The notes beneath the pieces were generated by a model. That model did no database searches, was not told the DNA's origin, and was given only the letters and a program-made list of their open reading frames with translations. Below, one piece after another: positions 34,701 to 47,491 of a stretch of 64,000 nucleotides of DNA; position 1 is the stretch's first letter; each line of letters starts with the position of its first letter. The stretch lies in assembly GCA_905250025.1 (NCBI GenBank), contig CAJNOJ010000004.1, forward strand, positions 1,116,001 through 1,180,000, given 5' to 3'. Source of the stretch: Adineta ricciae (taxonomy: Eukaryota; Rotifera; Eurotatoria; Adinetida; Adinetidae). The position numbers and the translations under genes are program-made.

Positions 34701-36788
34701 TTAAGTTGATGGCGTTGAAGCAATTTGTGGCAATTTCGGTGCTTTCGCTGTATTTGTACTATTTCGAGATTCTGATAATGCTTTGTTCGGTGTCGAACGC
34801 GCTGTCTGAGTGACGAAAACATTATTTGCATAATCACGGTCAGAGTTCATCGGATGTTCACCAATGTCCACTTGAGTGCTATAGTAAACAATCAACTATG
34901 ATCTAATTTGAGATATACATTAATGTGACTTACTTCTGCATTGATAGACTCGGTGGATTTGATTTGCGGGTATTCATTCGTAAGAATAATGTTCGTAAGA
35001 CTTGTTCTTTTTGTTCCCACGTTAGGTCACCAAAATCCACTTCCGGACTAAGATTTGTCCTGAGAAAACACGGGTAGTGTCAAAAATCAAATCAATATAT
35101 CGTAGATATTTACCATTTCGTCGCTTCCTCTAGATCATGATATACACTGTTTGTGCTGCAACCTGGGAATGTTTCATTGAACGTTCGAATCTTTGGATAA
35201 TCTCCATGTCCATGATGAGCGTTCAACATTCGGTTTTGATACGCATTAAATGCATCTTTTTTGTATTGTGTTCGATTAAATTCAATCTGCTTTTTCACGT
35301 GTTGTAAAGCATCCAGAAAGAACGTTTCTAACTCAGAACGTTGGTCGATGATGATCTTCGCTAATTTTTTCACTTTGACCATCTCCTTAGTTTTGGTTTC
35401 TAAATTTCTTTGCAATTTGACGATTTCATTTCGTGAAGATTCATGGAGAATATGGGACTTTTCAACTATCTGCTCTCGTTCAACACCGAATTCATCGATA
35501 AACTGGGTTAAGGCGGTTTCCAACACATGAATCTTTTCTTTTAACTAGGAAAGAAAAGAGAGAAAGGCTCTATTGAACTTGATCAAACGATTTACTTCTT
35601 TAATTGTTTGATTTTGCTTTTGAATCTGTTCAACCTTTTCTTGAATTAAGATCTCATTCAATTCTTTATCACCGGTTGCTCGAGAGATCAAACGTGTTAA
35701 CTGATCTTTTGTCTTTTGTACTTGAATAAATTCTTGTTGATATACTCGAATAGTTTCGATTAATTCTCCGTTTTCTCGATAAACATTGCGGCTGGTTTCA
35801 GCTAAACTTCTACAAAACATCAAACCAGTACGCTGAAGGTGAATATCAGTTGCAAAACGCTTACTTCAAAGCTTCGTCGTGTGCTCGTGCAGCGATTTCT
35901 TCGATTTTCTCGTTTGATTCTTGTTGAAGTCGTATTCTTTCTTCAAAATATTTCTGTTCTAATCTTTGTAACGCTTCATTATGTTCTCGTTCGTTGATGA
36001 ATGTGGCATCTTTGATCTGGAATCATCATAACAAGAAAACATTTTAGAGAATAAAGAAAAAGTGAACGAACATCTTCAAGTTCTTTTTGCATTTGTGTTT
36101 TTCGTTTGCGAAGATCTTGAACGCTATTCAATTCGTGCCGGGCTGCTTCAAGTTCGCCTTCTTTTCGAGAAATCTTTTCATCTAATTTACGTTTCTGACG
36201 TGTGAAATGAGCGACCTGCAAGAAATCAGCTTTGAAACATCATTCTCTATGACAAAGTCACATACTAATTCATCCTTATTCTTTCGATGTTCCATTTTGA
36301 TAAATTGAACTTCTTGTTGTAAACGATCGATCTGTAATTGATAAAAACGAAGTGAGAATGGTCTTTTGCACAAATGAGTGCTTATTACTTCAGCATCTTT
36401 TTCCGCATCTTGCTTCTTCAGATGCGTCACAACTTCAATCGTCTCTTTTTCAGTTTCACGCATATCATCACGTAAGGCTTCATTTTCATACGCTATGTTA
36501 TTGGCAATATCACTATTAGATAAACAACCGGCGTTAGAACAAATGAACAAATTTACGATATGGCCTACCGATAATGTCTTTTCGATAGTTCGGTGAGATG
36601 AAGTTGAGCTTCCCACAGATTGGAATTGTGAATACCATCTTTAATGGCAGCTTCTTCTTTGATAGCTTTCTTACTACAACAAACAAATTGCATAAAGTGT
36701 TCATTATTTTGCGAGTATTAAATTACCTTTTCTTTCCTTTTTTGCCTTTGCCTTTGCCTTTTCCTTTACCTTTGCCTTTTTTCGGCAT
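34701..36788 (-). CDS. BBOF1: Basal body-orientation factor 1 (coiled-coil ciliary protein)
   Basis: This ciliary protein is needed for correct basal body alignment in multiciliated cells. The start at 36788 opens a lysine/glycine run (MPKKGKGKGKGKGKG), followed after an intron by AIKEEAAIKDGIHNSNLWEA and LHLTELSKRHYR. The body is long coiled coil over about eight exons (EVVTHLKKQDAEKDAE, RKLDEKISRKEGELEAA and similar). The conserved C-terminal module reads VKKLAKIIIDQRSELETFFL, then DYPKIRTF, NSVYHDLEEATKW and DFGDLTWEQKEQVLRTLFLRM, which is characteristic of BBOF1. It ends with a Ser/Thr/Asn-rich tail, STPST, at 34701. No frame break is seen. It is divergent from the orphan gene at 37373. 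Confidence 0.85.
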
Positions 36789-37372
36789 AATTTACTCCAA
36801 AGATAGATCGAAAACAAAAAAGTTTAATTTTGAAGAATTCAATTGCCATTTCCACTCGATTTCATTCCTGTCGAACCAGCAACAACCTCTGTTCTGCGGC
36901 TTCACTTCCATCTACTCGCAGATGTCAGTCGATGTTGATGGAATCATTATAAAAACAGTAATTACCTCAAACATTTCATTTTACTTTCTCTTTCTCGTCG
37001 ATAAATTTAAATATTAGTCAAACAAACACAGACAAGTTTAAATCAAACACGAAAAACAAGTCTTTTTTGTTGGGATTATTTTCGAATATATAGTCGTCGA
37101 GACAACTTGTCGCGTTTGCATGTTTAACATAATCGGCTTTTACTCCACTTTATTGTTTTACTACAATGGTGACTCAATAGAATAACAACACCAGCCAACG
37201 CTTAGTAGTGTGGCAAGCAACAACAACAACAGTAGCAGCAACAGCAGCAACCTGTTTCGTTTCACTCGTTTCTCGCCTTTTCTTCTGGCAGGATAGTCAT
37301 TCGACAGTCAATTCGCATGGTCGTTTTATTTTTTTTGCCAAGTGTTTGTTTTTTTACGTATGTGTACATCGA
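36789..37372. promoter_or_regulatory. Divergent upstream region, BBOF1 (-) / orphan gene (+)
   Basis: This is about 580 nt between two start codons. The plus frame stays open from 37208 into the orphan gene, but that part begins with a GTG and is a CAACAA/GCA low-complexity run followed by hydrophobic sequence, so I treat it as 5' UTR. No defined promoter element is seen. Confidence 0.4.
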
Positions 37373-38879
37373 ATGAAGCCTAAAACATCCAAACGATCCA
37401 GTTCCAATAAACAACAGCAAAATAACACCTCCCCGCCAAATCGATCGAGACGTTTGTCCAATTCGTCAACAGGAGTACTCGAGACTCAAGGAAAATCATC
37501 AACAAAGACGAGTTCATGTACAGAAAGCAATTGTTTGGACACGAATACATCATTGTGTAAAGCAAGCTTGCTATTAAAAAGTCAAAAAGTGTTCAAACGA
37601 GATCTACTACGCTGTAGTGATCAACGACCATCAGTACTCGGTTCGCACATTCTCCAAACCTCACGTATTCGTCATGAATCTCAACAGCCACAACCAACTC
37701 TGAATCATGGACAATCGCATCGTCGTCGTTCTTTATCAGCGGATCCGTATCTACGTCATACGACAAGCGAACGAATAGGACCGTGGCCAGATCTACCAGC
37801 GGTTCGTACGACTTCGGCAGGAAATGATTCGTCGAATCCAATGAAGGCTTCTCGTAATATAAAAAACCCGCGCGTTTTTTCACCCAAATACTATGCGGCA
37901 TTGATGGAGAATACCGTTAAATTTAGGTATCATACATCTTCAGAAATGTATATTAACGAGTATCGGAAGCAAAAAGGTTACTTACTTAGTACACGGGCAG
38001 ATGCGAAAGTGCTTCCACGAGTTTTGCCCATACAGCCCTCTGACGATGATGAACTTTCTGTAACAGACATACTCGTAGATAAAGCTTGCCGTGCCGGTGG
38101 TGATGCTCTTGAGAATGATACGACGACAACAACAGAACGAACGATGGCTTCGACGAACGATCAACTGACAGAATCAACGATCGATCTCTCGTCAAGACAG
38201 AATGCATTAATAAAATCAACGAATAGTTTCACTGATCATCCAAATATACCACCGTCCATTCCAAGTCTTACAAAAAGTATTAACGAAACACATCATATGA
38301 GTAATTTTTCCACAGTTGCTTTTCGTAATGGTCATCTTCGAGCAATTCGTCATCCAAATCAGCATCGACATCATCAGCAGCAAACGATCGTCTTACCGCC
38401 GTTGAACCCGTCGTCACTACAATATCTTAACAGTATGAATTCAACTGACAGATACTATTCGAACATCGTGAGGAAGCCATCGGTACAAAACCATCAGAAA
38501 TTCTTTCTTCTCGAAGGAAGAAGCAAGAAGAGGTATGAACAAATCCTATCCGTATACTAGCAATTCCTCTCAACACGTATATTTTCAGTTATGTAAATAA
38601 GAATAGAAATCCACCTCGAATAAATAGCGATAGTGAAGTATGCTAGTGTGAATGACTTACATTTAATTATTAACAAGATTTAACTATTAAAATATATGAG
38701 AATTAAAACTTTGACGAGTTTTCTTTCTTCAGATTGCGTCTCGTTCCCAAGATTATTCTGACTTACAAGCAACCGGTGGTCCAGTACTGAGAACAACCCA
38801 ACGCACGCAAGCTTTAGCTGTCTACCAACTTCCTCGGCAAGCTGCAACCATAGTCACTAGTCAAAACGATCTAAGATAA
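37373..38879 (+). CDS. Unrecognised basic, Ser/Thr-rich protein
   Basis: I do not recognise this gene. The first ATG I favour is 37373 (MKPKTSKRSSSNKQQQ). Exon 1 is long (37373 to about 38533) and is joined by two short introns to YVNKNRNPPRINSDSE and then IASRSQDYSDLQATGGPV, ending at QNDLR (38879). The product is about 460 residues, mostly disordered, rich in Ser, Arg, Asn, Gln and Thr. A more structured-looking patch reads FSPKYYAALMENTVKFRYH and YINEYRKQKGYLL. No signal peptide is apparent unless the upstream open frame, which carries a hydrophobic run, is translated. It could be a cytoskeletal or nuclear regulatory protein, but nothing in it decides. Confidence 0.6.
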
Positions 38880-39320
38880 TCTCATGAGTACTGTTTTGAA
38901 TGAGATCCGAGAAACAAAGAATTTTATTTTTTCATGTGAACGACTTTTATTTTGTGATATGAATGTTGTTACTCAGATGAAGCAAATTGATGAAACAGAT
39001 TAGAAAAAAATGCGTGTGCGTCTTAATCATTCGATACGTACAATGATGTCGCAAGTTGTCAGTGCCGAATACACTTTTTTTTCGTTCTCCTGTCTTCAGT
39101 GTTTTCTATTGGTGGATAATTTTGACGTGAAGACGAAGGAAAAGGGTAAAGAAAGAACAATAACAACAAATAACAAATAACATTTCCTCGTTCCTTCTTG
39201 TTCGTCTTGTATATTTCTGTGCATTCAATCATCTGTCATTGTTTGGTATTTTCTATACTTTTTTAGTCGAATTAAACCAACGAAAAATATATATCTCTTG
39301 AAACAGACTTTTTTCGTGTC

Positions 39321-42300
39321 ATGGATTTACCATCCATCAATCTAATCACAGCAGCACCACTCAATGATGGTTTGTATCGATTGAAAATCGTTTATTCGCT
39401 TATAGTACAATATTTGAATTTAGTGGTACGTGAATTACCTGTATTGTCTTTGGCTAATCCTGGAATGGAACGCATTGTTGATAGTAGCACAGCTGAATAC
39501 ACATCCATGTTACTTAACTGCCGTGATGGTGCATTAGCACAACAACTTGCGCATAAACTTTCAATTGTTGCCAATACGGCTACATCGATGTAAATGAACA
39601 AATCCGTAATTGATCGAAAACGAAATCTTTCGTTCGGTTTTTAGTACACTTCGTCAACCGCCAGATCCCGCAGCAACACCTCTGCATGGATTACCTCCAC
39701 TATTGCAAACCACTGCACAATACAATCCAAATATTTTCAGTGGTACGCTGCACTTTTGATTGATCATCTAAGTTCATTTTTTTCTTTTCATTAGCAGCTT
39801 GTCTTCAGCCGCCAGCAGCATTTGCACGTTCTTTTCAGTAAGTAATATTGGATTTAATTTCATTTGTATAGAAAACATTTTGATTTAGATCACCAACAAA
39901 TTCGTATTCCCACTATCCCAATGCACATTATCCGCCACAAATTAGTCCAAACAATAATAATTACAATCAACCAACGACAGCGTCAGCATCGCGTAAGTGT
40001 TTCCTAGAGAGAAAAAAGAGCAATTAAACAGGCATTGGTAATATATAGCTTATTCTTCACGTGGTTTCATGTCAACCACAACATCTATGCCAAATCAATC
40101 ACCTGATCCTCAATCAATGCTTTATCCTCAGAATCCATCAGTCGCGCCACACCGGCCAACTCGTCCGACTGCTGTAGTACCACCGTTGCCAAAAGATCCT
40201 GTTATATCCTCACCCATGGGTTCGATCCCGAGCACGTCAGCTCCAATGACACCATCCCCGTCGTTATTGAACTATCAACAAGTTTCGCCGCAAAAACCAC
40301 CGAACTATCAAAAACATGTAAGTTTCATTCTCTCGAAGAGATTTAAAATAATTAGACTGTTCAGCGAATAAACCGTTGAATGACATGTCGACATTTGAAT
40401 CGTTAGAACTTTCATCGACACGTGCTTTCTTCTTCTTGTTTTTAAAACTCTTCTATAGTATACAGACCGTTAGGAAAGGAAAAAATGTTTCTTTTGAATA
40501 GTCTGATACATCACAATCACATGAAATCACGCACAAAAGTGTACAACCAGTGACGAATATCAATGACACGATGACTAAGAAATCAAGTATGAAGTCATCT
40601 AAACTATGAAAACCGTAAATATTTAATTTGCTTGTTTAAATTTAGCTCCAGTTCTGCAACCAGCTCAACCACAGCAGCAAGTGGAAAAGATACGGATCAA
40701 TCTTCAAAAATTGCAACCAGATGAACTGGGTAAATACCTTATTTCAATCGAAAGCAGAAGTGTAATCTCAGCGCTTTCATTCTAGCTTCCATTCGAAACT
40801 CTTCACCTTCGAAACAACGTTCCATGAAACCAAATATCTCGCAACAGTTAGATCATTTACCATCAGACTTTACTCCCGATCTAATCAAAGAACTACTACA
40901 AGATGGTTATTCTCTTGATAGCAATGCAGGCGAACGTTTACTACGCCAACGCCGTGCAGCCATCAGCAATGCAGCGTCTTTGAACAATTCGCCAAAGAAA
41001 AAACGGATTCGGAGTTTATCAACTGAAGACAATGAAGACGATAATGATAACAATGACGATGACGACACCAACGATCTCGACAACGATGAAGAACAACAGC
41101 CATTGAAAAAGCGTATCCGTCGAGCCAACGATAATCCACTAGCTAATAACTCCACGATCGATGTTATGAGTGCATTGAATAAGAAAACTCGAGATCGTTT
41201 AGCACGCAAAGCTTTAGACATCGATGCTGATCCGCAAGAGAATACCTCCTATCAGCGTTTCATTCAATTGTTAGATATATTCAATGATGATTATGATCGT
41301 CATCACGAACAATTAGAACAAACGCCTGATGATCACTATCTGGATTTATTATTGTCCGATCATACATTAGATGAAATGGCTATTTTATCGGAAAAATTGA
41401 AATTGTCAACGTATATGTCGCGCATTGATCGTATGAAATTAAAGCGTCTGTTGGAAATTTTATCTTTACGAATTAAACAAGGTGTCGAAATGAGTCCGAA
41501 TCTTAAGCACGATATCAATGATGAACAAACGGACGAAGAAGAAGAACGAATGTGGAGAGATCTAGTATTCGAACGGTTAACCATGTGTGCGAACGCTTGT
41601 GAAATTAGTCTAAATATAATGACAACAGATAATATGCCAAAAGAAATTCTCATTGAACATGTCATTGAACATACATCCTTATTTATCAAAGCGCAATTGG
41701 CTAAAACAATTTTTCCTGAATATGATCCATTGTATCGTAATGATAATCATTCGAAAGGTATGAAGAAATCATCTGAATGAAGAGAAGAGGAATTATTTGT
41801 TCTATTATTGCTTCTAGATCCATCATTGACGAAACAAAAGCGTTCGAAAGTAACCGGGACGAAATGCAAACAAGTGCAAATCCTTTATAATAAGATAGTA
41901 TCGCTCTTCCAGGGAATTACAGATTTAATGCCACTAGGCAAATATCCAGATACGATTATTCTCGCTGTAAGTTCGTTTCTCTTTCCCTTCAACGCGTGAA
42001 TTTTTTTCTTTAGATTTCCTCATTTACTGTCAGTTGTATTTATGTTGAAAATATTGTCGATCTTCAAGCACATTCATTACGCATTCTCACTGAATTGTTT
42101 TCTCGTTATGAACATCATCGTGATTCTATACTTGAAGATCTTCTACTCTCAGTGGCTCGTTTACCCACAAGTAAAAAGAGTCTTCGTTGTTATCGTTTAC
42201 CATCCGGCGAATCAATCCAAATGTTCACCGCATTAATCATGCATTTAGTTCATGCACCTGTTACATTAGCATCCACGATGAATGTTAGCATAACAGATTC

Positions 42301-43206
42301 CACGAATGAAATTCATCTGTTGAACACTTACTCAACCGCACAGAATTTAGCATTTAAATTTTTAACTTTATTTTTCCGTTCATGTGGAACGAAACAAGGC
42401 GAAGATGATTACCGAATTGTGTTTGAAAATTTCCTAGCTGATTTACTTGTCACTGCTAATCGACCTGAATGGCCTGCGTCGGAAATTCTTCTAACGTTAT
42501 TATCTCGAATCTTAATGACGAATTTTTCCAACCATTCGCTGCCAATTAATACACGCTTGCAATCATTAGATTATCTAGGTTCAGTGGCTGCACAATTGCG
42601 CAAAGATACAATCGATAACGACGTGTTGAATTCGAAAGAAAACCAAGAAAAACTCGATGCTATTGTTTACAAAACTTTAACAAGCATTGAGCTAGACGAA
42701 GATATGGTGGAGGTTTATAAAACGGACCCACTACGTTATCATCGCAGTTTAGTTATTTATCTCAATGAACTGAGTTTAAGCGATCAAACCAGTCAATATG
42801 CGAAAATGTTTCATGTTGGCCAATGGTTACGCGATTTGAATCTGACAGTGGAACGATTAACCCAAACATTAACACGACGAATGAAGCCTGGACAAGCTGA
42901 GCTGGTCAATGAAGATGATGTCGATGAATCAATGAGCACCAATTCGAAAGCTTCGATTTCAGTCGAAGACGAAATTGATTTGAAAAAGAGCGAGAAAGTG
43001 ACCATTTTAAAAATGTTAGCATTACCGGAAACAGCTCGAAAGCAACAACGATATTCACTAGACATTGAATACGATGATATTTGTTTACTAATGCGTTATT
43101 TAACATCCAATCGACCATTTTTGAAAACCTTCGATGTCTATTTGAAACAATTAGCTGCCATATTTCAATCTGAAGCTGGTACAAACATACGCAGCAAAGC
43201 AATGAA
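39321..43206 (+). CDS. NIPBL: Nipped-B-like cohesin loader (SCC2/NIPBL), N-terminal part, truncated at an ambiguous base
   Basis: NIPBL loads cohesin onto chromosomes. The start at 39321 (MDLPSINLITAAP) is followed by a conserved N-terminal block (NCRDGALAQQLAHKL, LPPLLQTTAQYNPNIF), then a Pro/Ser-rich disordered region over several exons (39645-40720). Next come an acidic and basic nuclear segment (KKKRIRSLSTEDNEDDNDN, residues encoded near 40990-41060) and the start of the HEAT-repeat body (DIDADPQENTSYQRFIQLLD; LGKYPDTIILAISSFTVSC; ILEDLLLSVARLP). The frame is good as far as GTNIRSKAMK at 43200-43207, a hallmark of the NIPBL HEAT body. It is then lost exactly at the single N (43207). The expected remainder, many hundred residues of HEAT repeats, is missing, and I read this as an assembly join rather than a real truncation. 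Confidence 0.88.
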
Positions 43207-43207
43207 N
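43207..43207. other. Single ambiguous base (N), probable assembly junction
   Basis: This is the only N in the window. Left of it the NIPBL frame is intact, and the codon AAN would read Lys as in the family motif. Right of it is low-complexity AAG/GAA-rich sequence with no NIPBL similarity. This pattern fits a collapsed gap between two contigs. Confidence 0.75.
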
Positions 43208-44152
43208 GAAAAAAAAGAGCAAGATGACGAAGAAGAAAAACTTTTGTAACGGAGTCGCGTCTAGTACCACTAGTCATGCTTTTCATGTAAAAAATAACAA
43301 ACCCGATGAGAAAAAAGGAAACAACCGAAGAAGATGAAGATGCTCATGCTCATGCTCATGCAGAAAAAAGTGGCGATAAGATGAGAACAGGAAATGATCA
43401 TAGGCCTGCTCAGGAGGTCGTTCAAGTGAACCATGTGGAATGAGCACTAACGACACTTCTTTCTTCTTCTTCTTCTTCTTCTTTTTTTCTCCGTTTTTAC
43501 TTTACTTCAGAAGTTCAAAATTTCTCGGTGCTTCATTCCCGTCGAGTAGCAACGAACGAACGAACGTCAGTTTATTTATTTTAATCATTCAGACCTTCGT
43601 TCTATACATGGAAAATGTGGCGTGTTTTTTTGACAAATGAATCGCTCATTCCTTCTTTTTTTTCTTACATCGTTGCTATCGATTATACCTAATGTTTGCT
43701 GCAGCACTCGGGTGTCTCTGTTCTCTTTTCTTAGGTGGTGTATGCATTGCGATCATTTTACTTCTTCTCGCAATTCCATGTCTCATAATCTCAAGTCTAT
43801 GTTGACATTAGGGAAATTACTTGCTTTATAACATATCTTGCGATCCGATCGGTCGTATGTAATACTATGGGCTTGTTTAGTCAAGCGTAATGACTAGTCG
43901 TCCTACGCATAAGAAGAAACATATGACTGGGTTATATTTGTTGTCGATAAATCTTGATCGAAAGTCATCATTGTTCTCTCTCCCTTCTTCGTTTTCATTC
44001 GACTTTTTCAACCTAACGATAGAACAGCAAAAAATAACTACATTTGCCGATTGCACTACCTTGGTTATAAATGATCAATCAATAAATTTAATATCGAAAC
44101 TAAAATTTCAAAGAAAAAGAAATCAAATCTTTTGCTCATCTTTGTCGTTCAG
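43208..44152. other. Low-complexity stretch right of the ambiguous base
   Basis: No exon is clear here. A GCTCAT unit is repeated three times at 43342-43359 within a small plus-strand frame (about 43299-43442, His/Ala dipeptides), and there is a CTT-triplet run near 43461-43485. The missing 5' exons of the PIH1 gene might be expected in this interval, but I cannot find them. Confidence 0.45.
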
Positions 44153-44797
44153 ATTGGACCAAATTGAAACATCGAAAGTTCATGGGGCAACTAACAGAAC
44201 AATATATTCGAGTTCGGGCTAAACCATTTATTGTTGAAGTCGATCAAACAACGGACAATACTGAGCCGAAAATGTTTGTCTAAATGAGAGCTCTCTCTTC
44301 AATATACTTATTCATATGTATGTTTTAGTGAGACAACTTCAACAATTGAAAAAGGGTGTGTGTGTGTATGTTATATAAGAAATGGCATATAAAATATTCT
44401 TTTGTAATATAGTTCGATACCTGAATATAAAATTATACGTGAACCACTCGAAGGTGATCCCGAGTTTTTAATAATGGATATTCAATTACCAAAAGTCGTA
44501 TGTTTATTTGATGAATAATACGAGTGAACCGATGATTTTCATCGAATTAATCTTTGTTTTAGAAATCTTCGAAAACATTAACATTGGACATTGGTACCGA
44601 TCGTATCGTGCTATCAACACGTTCGAATATTTATCATCTGGACATATGGTTACCGATTGACGTTGATTCGGATGAATGTGGTGCACAATTTAATAAAGCA
44701 ACACACGTAAGACAAATCGTTTTCTTATCCACTCTATTGTATCTCTGTTTTCTAGACATTGACAATCACCATGCCAGTGCTACACGATTCAGCATAA
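44153..44797 (+). CDS. PIH1-domain protein, C-terminal part (5' exons not found)
   Basis: This is a cofactor of HSP90/R2TP-type chaperone complexes, used for example in snoRNP or axonemal dynein assembly. The first supported exon opens after an AG at 44151-44152 with WTKLKHRKFMGQLTEQYIRV, which is the end of the N-terminal PIH1 domain. Three further short exons give FETTSTIEKGSIPEYKIIRE, the CS-like domain FLIMDIQLPKV, KTLTLDIGTDRIVL, YHLDIWLPIDV and AQFNKATHTLTITMPVLHDS, and the stop at 44797. The introns join in frame with good GT-AG signals. The upstream half of the PIH1 domain is not recognisable between 43208 and 44150. Which PIH1D paralogue it is (D1 or D2 most likely) remains open. Confidence 0.72.
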
Positions 44798-45847
44798 AAT
44801 GTCTTGCTAAACTTACTGTGTGAATAAATAACAAATAAATTGTTTGACTGTTCGATTCAGATGCTTCATACTGAAATTGATCGGAGAGAATCTGTTTAAT
44901 TAGTCGATATCTATGCGATCGATCAGAATCAGAAATCTAGATGGAATCGGAAGCGTATGCATTCGACTAATCAATGAAATTTATAAAGCGTAAATAACTG
45001 ATATTCATATGATGCGGAATGATAAACAAATTCAATTAACACCATCGATATTTCCAATGAAGGCCTATTTGTTTGGGATTTCATTGTATTACTAGTAGCC
45101 TTCTGGCGACAAGTGTTCGGATAATACTCATACGGAACATAGGTTTGAACTTCTCTGAATAGAGCAAGAATATTTCTGACTAAGTTATACAGAGATTTGT
45201 TTAGAAACATTGAGTATACCAGGCGAAATGGGAGAGAATACTTCAGACTAAACAATCAAGCGAGACAGAAAGTGTCCTTCATTTGACCGTTGAATTGTTG
45301 ATCAATTCGTGTCAGAGCAATCTATGACACAATCAATCACACTATCATATCATGTTCAGATATGGTACGTGTACGTGTGAGAGAATATTCTCTAATTCCA
45401 CAAACTTCTGATATGATAGGGATATCTGATGCATAAGCTAAACAATATTGCACTAGAAAAACTCGTTCCAATTATGTCCCATCGTATTAGTTCTGCATCT
45501 ATCTCTATCGAGACTATCTTCCGCACAGTTAACACTTTCCCACTAACGACATCTCTGTTCAATGCCAATGTGTACTCAACTGAGTTTTTCTTTTCATTTG
45601 AGGATTGGCTCCTAATCATGAACATGGCTGCAACGCATCAAGGAAAGAAAGAAAAAAGAACAAAATATTCTTATGCCGAAAAATTGCATAGCGCACATAC
45701 ACACACACTTACGCATCTTTCTTCTAATCAAATCAAGAAGCTAAATAACAATAACAACTACACTGTTTTCCCTCATCATTTTTTAGATATGATCTTCATA
45801 CCTATTGATTATAATCAACATTTTAACTCATCATTATCATCAAGTGA
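44798..45847. other. 1.05 kb without a supported gene
   Basis: A plus frame at 45429-45914 (161 codons) overlaps the CUB gene start. A minus frame at 44971-45255 also exists. Neither has a recognisable motif or splice partners, so I leave both uncalled. The right part probably contains the promoter and 5' UTR of the CUB/LDLa gene. Confidence 0.4.
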
Positions 45848-47309
45848 ATGCTTATCTGTTTACGAACGAGTACGTGTGATGTTTTGCATTTGTTGTTGCT
45901 GGTCTCCCTTGTGAGTATTTGCATAACAAAAGCAGCATCAACTGTACCATCTTCGAACAATGAGAATAACAATAATAACTTAATCCGACGACCTGATGAA
46001 TGTAAGTTGATTGAGGAAACAATCTGTTCGAATTTCATTCGTTTCAATAGATGTCATGACTTCGGTGCCGATTACTGGATTGAAACGTTCGAATGTTTGT
46101 GGAGATGGATATCGCATTGAAGGAGCATTACTTATGTCACATCCATATTCAAAGAGTGCATCCTATTCGCCTTATGAAGATTGCTATATGACATTCAAAG
46201 TTGAAATCCTTTGTCCTTGTGGCTCAAGAGAAAATGAATCTTCCATTTTAGGCTCGTCGAGCGAATAGTCAAATTCGTATTCGCATCTTATCACTCGATC
46301 TCAATGATATACATGGCGGTGTGAATTGTTTAGACGCACTTCGTTTTTATAAATCTGCACATATCAATCGAGAAGATCGTCTCGTTAGTTGAGATTTGAA
46401 AAAATGCATGTCCGTTTCATCTCACTGCTTTTAGCATACTGTTGAATGTGGACAACTAACAGGTGGAGAGAAAATCAACGTGGTGTCCCCAACCGGCATT
46501 GTTACGGCACATTTTTCGTATGTGAAGTTTTTCTGAAGTGATTGATGTTCATGTGATTTTTTTTCTATAATTAGAACCGATGGTGGAAATGTTAGCGGTC
46601 TTGGTTTTAAAGTTGTCCTCACGGCTTTTCGTTCTGGTAAGGCTTTTATAGATTCAAAAGACAAATTTCGACGTCAGTGTGTCTTCTAGCAAACAAAACA
46701 GATCCATGTGATGAATTAAACGATGAATTTCTTTGCAATAATCAAGAATGCATTAGTAATTTACTATTATGTGACGGTAAAGCATTGATTTGATTCATCA
46801 TAGATTGACTCTCGTTTGCATTCCGTTAGGTGTACCGCATTGCCTCGATGGGTCCGATGAATCGCCCTATCGCCTGTGTTCTTCAAGTAACTATACTAAA
46901 ATTTACACATTGTGTGTTTTTACAGGTGAAGATTACTTTCAGATACTGCAGAATCTTCGAATAGCGATCCAACTTCCCGTTCAGCCACATCTAAGCGTCC
47001 ACATTGGCGTGGGATCCTGATAGCCGCTTTTCTACTTATAATCCTAAGTGTATTCATACTTTTCGTGGTTTATTTCCTTTGCAGTCGTTGTGTTCGTTCG
47101 CCAGTGCCCTTAATGAAGAGCGAAAGGAAAAATTATGCAACCATACTAAATTCACGTATGTACACATATTTGCATACAACGTCATCATCCTCTTGTTTCT
47201 ATCTTTTTCAGCTAAAAATGGTCCGAAAACAGCAACAACTACACAAATAGTGGTCGAAAACAATAAACCGACTAGTAAACGTCTCGACGACGATTACAGT
47301 TTATTGTAA
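45848..47309 (+). CDS. Type I membrane protein with CUB and LDL-receptor class A domains
   Basis: The ATG at 45848 opens a signal peptide (DVLHLLLLVSLVSICITKAAS). Exon 1 ends RRPDE and joins YVMTSVPITGLKRSNVC. A CUB domain follows over four exons (GDGYRIEGALLMSHPYS, SPYEDCYMTF, NSQIRIRILSLDLND, VNCLDALRFYKS, TVECGQLTGGEK, GLGFKVVLTAF). Then comes one LDLa repeat with its six Cys and calcium-binding acidic cluster, from DPCDELNDEFLC to CDGVPHCLDGSDE. After a Ser/Thr-rich stalk a single transmembrane helix (GILIAAFLLIILSVFILFVV) leads into a basic, then short cytoplasmic tail ending DDDYSLL at 47309. It is probably a cell-surface receptor or co-receptor; the neto-like order CUB-LDLa-TM is suggestive only. 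AATAAA lies at 47486-47491. Confidence 0.85.
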
Positions 47310-47485
47310 AGAAAAAATATGTTCCCTACCGTATTATAGTCATATTTATTATTTCTATGTTATTATTACATATCGTCAAACTCGTCAGTTTTCTTTCGTT
47401 ATATATGTATATGACATTTGTAACAGTGATATTTCATAAAATTTAGTCATAGATGTATACATGTTTAGTCAGTTTGAAATCTATT

Positions 47486-47491
47486 AATAAA
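47486..47491 (+). terminator. Polyadenylation signal of the CUB/LDLa gene
   Basis: An AATAAA hexamer lies about 175 nt after the stop and before the convergent ARHGAP20-like gene (ending at 47845). The 47310-47844 interval contains no other feature I can support. Confidence 0.5.

Noticed and set aside
37208..37372. N-terminal extension of the orphan basic protein including a hydrophobic run
   Set aside because: It starts at a GTG codon and is a CAA/GCA repeat followed by T-rich DNA; the ATG at 37373 is a better start, although an upstream exon cannot be excluded.
43299..43442. Small frame with His-Ala repeats (GCTCAT units) next to the ambiguous base
   Set aside because: Only about 45 codons, repeat-driven, no similarity and close to a probable assembly junction.
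45429..45914. Plus-strand 161-codon open frame upstream of the CUB/LDLa gene
   Set aside because: It overlaps the signal peptide exon of that gene in another frame, and its composition is low complexity; more likely 5' UTR.
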